Positions 5,271 to 8,525 of a DNA stretch of 8,525 bases are shown here, one piece after another. Made by a program: the position numbers and the translations under genes. Each line of letters begins with the position of its first letter. The stretch's first letter is position 1. This DNA is from DATNBT01 sp964579765 (GTDB lineage: Bacteria > Acidobacteriota > Vicinamibacteria > Vicinamibacterales > CAVVIG01): assembly GCA_964579765.1 (NCBI GenBank), contig CAZOIK010000138.1:1-8525 (forward strand). The letters run 5' to 3'. The notes under the pieces are model-generated. The model ran no database searches. It was not told the origin of the DNA and saw only the letters and a list, made by a program, of their open reading frames with translations.

Positions 5271-6038
5271 ATGCGCTTCGTGGAGGCCGGCGCGCTGCTG
5301 GCGATGCTGCTCGGACAGACGCCGGTCGTGCCGCCGCCGGCGTCGCGCGCGCCCGTCTCGCACTACACGATCGTCCACAGCTATCCGCACGATCCAGACG
5401 CCTTCACCGAAGGCCTCGAGTACCGCGACGGCTTCCTCTACGAGAGCACCGGCCTCAACGGCCACTCGTCGATCCGCAAGGTGAAGATCGAAACCGGCGA
5501 GGTCGTGCAGCAGAAGAACATCAGCAGGGACTACTTCGGCGAAGGCATCACCTTCTGGAAGGACGATCTCTTCGAGCTCACCTGGATCTCGGAGATCGCG
5601 TTCGTCTACGACGCGAAAACGTTCGCGTCGAAGCGGTCGTTCACCTACAAGGGCGAGGGCTGGGCGCTCACGCACAACGCCGACGGCCTGATCATGGACG
5701 ACGGCACGGCGGAGATCCGCTTCCTGAATCCCGCGACGTTCAAGGAGCGCCGACGCATCACCGTCACCGACGCCGGCGTGCCGATCAAGTACCTGAACGA
5801 GCTCGAGTGGGTGAAGGGCGAGATCTTCGCCAACGTCTACACGACCGACTACATCGCGCGAATCGATCCCCGAACCGGCCGCGTTCTCGGCTGGATCGAC
5901 ATCCGCGGCATGCTGCCGCACCAGAACGACGGCAACACCGTCCCCAACGGCATCGCGTACGACGCGCAGCACGATCGCCTGTTCGTGACAGGGAAGAACT
6001 GGCCGAGGCTGTTCGAGATAACGCTTACGAAGCCCTAG
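5271..6038 (+). CDS. Exported glutaminyl-peptide cyclotransferase (plant/bacterial type)
   Basis: The 255-residue product belongs to the Glu_cyclase_2 family, five-bladed beta-propellers that cyclise N-terminal glutamine to pyroglutamate with release of ammonia. The order of motifs fits: SYPHDPDAFTEGLEY (37-51), YESTGLNGHSSIRKV (57-71), FGEGITFW (89-96), FELTW (101-105), GEGWALT (128-134), MDDGT (142-146), LNELEW (175-180), ANVYTTDYIARIDP (187-200), VPNGIAYD (224-231) and TGKNWPRLFE (240-249). I chose the ATG at 5271 because it gives a compact signal peptide (MRFVEAGALLAMLLG); the in-frame ATG at 5232 would add 13 residues before it and is the alternative. Neither has a clear Shine-Dalgarno. 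The gene is divergent from vapB and convergent with lepB, sharing the four bases CTAG at 6035-6038 with its stop. The protein probably acts on exported proteins or peptides. Confidence 0.93.
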   Translation: MRFVEAGALLAMLLGQTPVVPPPASRAPVSHYTIVHSYPHDPDAFTEGLEYRDGFLYESTGLNGHSSIRKVKIETGEVVQQKNISRDYFGEGITFWKDDLFELTWISEIAFVYDAKTFASKRSFTYKGEGWALTHNADGLIMDDGTAEIRFLNPATFKERRRITVTDAGVPIKYLNELEWVKGEIFANVYTTDYIARIDPRTGRVLGWIDIRGMLPHQNDGNTVPNGIAYDAQHDRLFVTGKNWPRLFEITLTKP

Positions 6039-6604
6039 AAAATCCGCGCGTCCTCGACCGGCCACCACCGGATCTGCACTTTGCCGATGATGTATTTCTT
6101 CGGCACCATGCCCCAGCTGCGGCTGTCGGAGCTGTTGATGCGGTTGTCGCCCATCACGAAGTCGTACCCTTCGGGAATGACCTGCGGCCCCCAGTCGTCG
6201 TGGCTGCGGTAGTCGGGCTTGACGTAGTCGTCCTGCAGCGGGATGTCGTTGACGTAGACGCGGCCGTCGATGATGCGCACGGTGTCGCCCTCTTCGGCGA
6301 TGACGCGCTTGACGAACGACTTGTCGGGGTTGAGCGGGTAGTAGAGCATGACGATGTCGCCGCGGCGCGGCTCGAAGATGCGGTAGATCGCTTTGTTCAC
6401 GATCAGCCGATCCTGATCTTCGAGCGTGGGCGCCATGCTCATGCCTTCGACGCGCGCGACCTGAAACCCGAACGTGACGATGAGGATGGCGTAGACGGCC
6501 GCCGAGAAGAGCGTCTTTACCCACGCGATCAGTTCTTCCTTCACCTGCTGCAGACGGATGCCGGGGCTGGTCAGGCGGACCTCATGGGGTTCCAGCGGTT
6601 CCAC
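6035..6604 (-). CDS. lepB: Signal peptidase I
   Basis: This inner-membrane peptidase cleaves signal peptides of Sec- and Tat-exported proteins with a Ser-Lys dyad. With GTG at 6604 it has 189 residues: one transmembrane helix at about 29-49 (VKTLFSAAVYAILIVTFGF), catalytic Ser56 in VEGMSMAPTL, box C RRGDIVMLYYP, catalytic Lys99 in SFVKRVIAEEGD, and box E MGDNRINSSDSRSWG (151-165). The short single-helix layout is like Bacillus SipS, not E. coli LepB. The start is uncertain. TTG at 6766 gives 243 residues and has AAGGAG 8 nt before it, but overlaps the LytTR gene by 106 bp. GTG at 6544 gives 169 residues and begins just before the helix. GTG 6604 lies inside a 9-bp tandem repeat that would encode an EPL/EPQ/EPV tail. 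Its stop shares CTAG with the convergent cyclotransferase. Confidence 0.9.
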   Translation of the reverse strand: MEPLEPHEVRLTSPGIRLQQVKEELIAWVKTLFSAAVYAILIVTFGFQVARVEGMSMAPTLEDQDRLIVNKAIYRIFEPRRGDIVMLYYPLNPDKSFVKRVIAEEGDTVRIIDGRVYVNDIPLQDDYVKPDYRSHDDWGPQVIPEGYDFVMGDNRINSSDSRSWGMVPKKYIIGKVQIRWWPVEDARIF

Positions 6605-6632
6605 AGGTTCCTGAGGTTCCAGAGGTTCGTGA
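6588..6632. repeat. Five-copy 9-bp degenerate tandem repeat (GGTTCCnnn)
   Basis: On the plus strand the units are GGTTCCAGC, GGTTCCACA, GGTTCCTGA, GGTTCCAGA and GGTTCGTGA, with only the last three bases varying freely and one change in the final core. In the lepB frame on the other strand each unit reads Glu-Pro-X (EPL, EPQ, EPV, EPL). It lies between the LytTR stop at 6661 and the conserved part of lepB. It could be an intergenic repeat array or a coding Pro/Glu-rich spacer. Confidence 0.75.
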
Positions 6633-6660
6633 GCCGGTGCGTCGAGTGCGAGGCGGTTCT

Positions 6661-7497
6661 CTACAGCTTCAGGTACTCCCGCAGGCGCCGTGTGTGATTG
6701 CGGCTGACCGGGATTTCCGTCGCCTTCTCGTCCTTCATCCTGAGGATGTAGTTCCTGTTGAACCAAGGCACGATCTCCTTGACCTTGTTGATATTCACCA
6801 GATGCGCGCGGTGCACGCGCCAGAAGACGGCCGGGTCCAGCTGGTCCTGCAGTTCGTCGAGCGTGCGGCAGCTCGACGTGCCGACGTGCCGTCCCGCCAC
6901 GACCGTGATCACGTCGTCGGAGAGCGACGCGTAGATCACCTCGTCGGCCTGCACCAGCAGAAAGCGCTCGCCGACCTTGAGCGCGAGCCGCTCGCGCCGC
7001 ATGCGGCGCTCGGACCCGAGCTCGACGATCTTCTCGAGCTGCTCCGCCGTGACGCCGGGGACCATCGCGTCGGTCGCGGCCGCGGCCGGATCGGCCGGCC
7101 GCTCGAAGGAGATCAGCCGCCGCGCGCGCTGGCTGGCGATCTCGAGCCGCGCCGGATCGACGGGCTTGAGCAGGTAGTCGATCGCGTTCACTTCGAATGC
7201 CTCGATCGCGTGCTGGTCGTACGCCGTGACGAAGACGATGTGCGACGGCGTCTCGTCGTCGATGAGACGCCGCGCGACCTCGAATCCCGTCAGCCCCGGC
7301 ATCTGCACGTCGAGAAAGACGACGTCCGGCTTGAGCCGGCTGATCGTGCCGACGGCTTCGATGCCGTTCTCCGCCTGGCCGACCACCTGGACGCCGCCGA
7401 CCTGGCCGAGGAGAAACCCCAGCTCGTCGCGCGCCAGCGCCTCGTCGTCCACGAGGACGGCGGTCAACGGCGCGCCGTCGGCTCTCGCGAGGCTCAT
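6661..7497 (-). CDS. LytTR-family response regulator
   Basis: The 278-residue transcription factor pairs with the kinase encoded just upstream. The receiver domain covers about 12-128: acidic pair Asp17-Asp18 (AVLVDDEALARDEL), phospho-acceptor Asp63 (VVFLDVQMPGLTG), Thr91 (VFVTAYDQHA) and Lys111 (YLLKPVD). A linker with an Ala-rich stretch runs from about 131 to 167. A LytTR DNA-binding domain fills 168-278, with RLALKVGERFLLVQADEVIYA, FWRVHRAHLVNINKVKEI and the final IPVSRNHTRRLREYLKL. All key residues are present, so it should be active. The ATG at 7497 overlaps the kinase stop as ATGA, which implies translational coupling; a GGAG lies 11 nt upstream inside the kinase gene. Target genes are unknown. 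lepB follows on the same strand. Confidence 0.95.
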   Translation of the reverse strand: MSLARADGAPLTAVLVDDEALARDELGFLLGQVGGVQVVGQAENGIEAVGTISRLKPDVVFLDVQMPGLTGFEVARRLIDDETPSHIVFVTAYDQHAIEAFEVNAIDYLLKPVDPARLEIASQRARRLISFERPADPAAAATDAMVPGVTAEQLEKIVELGSERRMRRERLALKVGERFLLVQADEVIYASLSDDVITVVAGRHVGTSSCRTLDELQDQLDPAVFWRVHRAHLVNINKVKEIVPWFNRNYILRMKDEKATEIPVSRNHTRRLREYLKL

Positions 7498-8525
7498 GCG
7501 GTCACCCGCTCCGGAATCGCCGTCTCGGGAATCTCGATGCTGACCGAGGTGCCCTGGCCCGGGACGCTCGCCAGCCGCAACGCGTAGTGCGCGCCGTAGA
7601 TAGTGCGCAGGCGTTCGTTGACGTTGCTCAGCCCGATGCCGCCGCCCAGCGCGTGCTCAAGCCGATCCTCCGTCATTCCTAGCCCGTCGTCCACGACCTC
7701 GATGACCGCGTGGCCCTTGTGCAGGACGCTCGTGATCGTGATGCGGCCGCCGCCGACCTTCGGTGACAGCCCGTGCTTGATCGAGTTCTCGACGAGCGGC
7801 TGCAGGATGAGACTGGGCACGATGACGTCGAGCGTGTCGGGGTGGATGCGCTTCTCGACGCGCAGCTGCGGGCCGAAGCGCACCGTCTCGATGTGGAGGT
7901 ATTCGTCGATCGCGTCGATCTCCTCGCGCAGCGTGACGAAGTGATCCGTGGACCGCAGCAGCCGCCGCAGCAGCCCCGACAGCTTCGTGATCAGCATGCG
8001 CGCGGTCTCGGGCTGCGTGCGGATCAGCGACGAGATCGACGTCAGCGTGTTGAAGAGAAAGTGCGGGTTGATCTGGTTCGCCAGCGCCTCGAGCTTCGCG
8101 GCCAGCAGCAGCTTCTCCTGCTCCTGCAGCCGGTGTTCGATCCGCGCGTTGTTCCAGATCTTGATCGGCGTCGCGACGGTGAGCACCGTGCCGAGCAGGA
8201 TCACCGCGAGCCAGAACAGCGGCCGCGGCTGGCCCGGTGCGAGATAGAAGAGCCGATGGTGGTTGCCGACGTTCGCGCCGATGAACTGGCGGATCAGCTC
8301 GAGGCCGATCGGCACGAGCAGCAGCACGATCTGCCAGTCGACGGTCAGCCGCCGGATCATCCGCCAGACGCGCCGCGGGAAGCTCGTGAAGACGAAGGGC
8401 GAGAACTGCCAGAGGACGTCTTTCGGGCACAGCTCGCGGAGACCGCCGCCCGTGAAGCCGCAGCCGATCGCGAAAAACGGCGCGCCGTATTCGCCGGCGA
8501 GGAGCGCCGGCACGCCGACCAGCGC
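7494..8525 (-). CDS. LytS/YehU-type sensor histidine kinase, 5' end beyond window
   Basis: The frame stays open to the right edge; 343 codons are visible. I number residues from the GTG at 8513, which is probably not the true start. A hydrophobic N-terminal part (1-50) is followed by helices at about 60-78 (WQIVLLLVPIGLELIRQF) and 99-120 (LFWLAVILLGTVLTVATPIKIW), then a coiled segment (122-143). The His_kinase domain contains phospho-acceptor His151 in ALANQINPHFLFNTL. The HATPase_c part has the N-box LQPLVENSIKHGL (237-249), G1 VVDDGLGM (273-280) and G2 GGGIGLSNVNERL (290-302). It autophosphorylates on His and passes the phosphate to the LytTR regulator, whose gene overlaps it by 4 bp. An ATG at 8360 (MIRRLTVDWQ) is an alternative start that would make it complete. 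The signal sensed is unknown; no periplasmic sensor domain is visible in this part. Confidence 0.93.
   Translation of the reverse strand, partial: ALVGVPALLAGEYGAPFFAIGCGFTGGGLRELCPKDVLWQFSPFVFTSFPRRVWRMIRRLTVDWQIVLLLVPIGLELIRQFIGANVGNHHRLFYLAPGQPRPLFWLAVILLGTVLTVATPIKIWNNARIEHRLQEQEKLLLAAKLEALANQINPHFLFNTLTSISSLIRTQPETARMLITKLSGLLRRLLRSTDHFVTLREEIDAIDEYLHIETVRFGPQLRVEKRIHPDTLDVIVPSLILQPLVENSIKHGLSPKVGGGRITITSVLHKGHAVIEVVDDGLGMTEDRLEHALGGGIGLSNVNERLRTIYGAHYALRLASVPGQGTSVSIEIPETAIPERVTA

Noticed and set aside
5007..6524. 505-codon minus-strand open frame spanning vapB, the cyclotransferase and lepB
   Set aside because: It joins out-of-frame readings of three well-supported genes; the sequence is low complexity.
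1..8525. tRNA, rRNA, CRISPR array, insertion sequence or phage att site
   Set aside because: No cloverleaf, rRNA core sequence, regularly spaced repeats, transposase motif or flanking direct repeats were seen.

Overview
This is a densely packed, GC-rich stretch of bacterial chromosome. Third codon positions are so G/C-biased that long open frames appear on nearly every strand. I infer an Acidobacteriota-like source, perhaps the Vicinamibacteria side. The clues are the C-terminal end of what looks like a VWFA-related acidobacterial protein, REP-like hairpins of the form GTAGGGCGGGGCT/AGCCCCGCC, degenerate GGTTCCnnn tandem repeats, and extended -10 promoters of the form TGCTACAAT. No marker gene fixes the taxonomy, so this stays moderate.

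Layout, left to right. 1-200 (+): 3' end of a gene, probably a VWFA-related protein. 221-1339 (-): secreted protein with two possible OB-like segments and a C-terminal Big_5/SbsA-like Ig domain. 1376-3355 (-): OPT-family oligopeptide transporter, just upstream of the secreted protein and separated from it by a perfect hairpin. A 44-bp divergent intergenic region follows. 3400-4053 (+): Rex, the NADH/NAD+ sensing repressor. 4055-4564 (+): moaC, molybdenum cofactor synthesis, 1 nt after rex. 4545-4949 (-) and 4966-5202 (-): a vapBC toxin-antitoxin pair whose toxin gene overlaps the moaC 3' end tail to tail. Its antitoxin promoter carries a clear inverted-repeat operator. 5271-6038 (+): exported glutaminyl-peptide cyclotransferase. 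6035-6604 (-): signal peptidase I. 6661-7497 (-) and 7494 to beyond 8525 (-): LytTR response regulator and LytS/YehU-type sensor kinase, overlapping by 4 bp. The kinase runs off the window. No gap without a gene exceeds about 70 bases.

Functionally the window holds four small modules. One is a membrane peptide uptake/envelope pair (OPT and the Ig-domain protein). The second is a rex-moaC operon that may tie molybdopterin synthesis to the cellular redox ratio. The third is a type II toxin-antitoxin cassette inserted tightly between two plus-strand genes. The fourth is a kinase/LytTR two-component system followed on the same strand by lepB. Nearly all genes look intact and ordinary. I see no wholly new multi-gene system. 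The points worth a second look are small: repeat-derived hairpins that carry stop codons, a near-leaderless rex transcript, the vapBC operator, the rex-moaC coupling, and a 9-bp tandem repeat that blurs where lepB begins.
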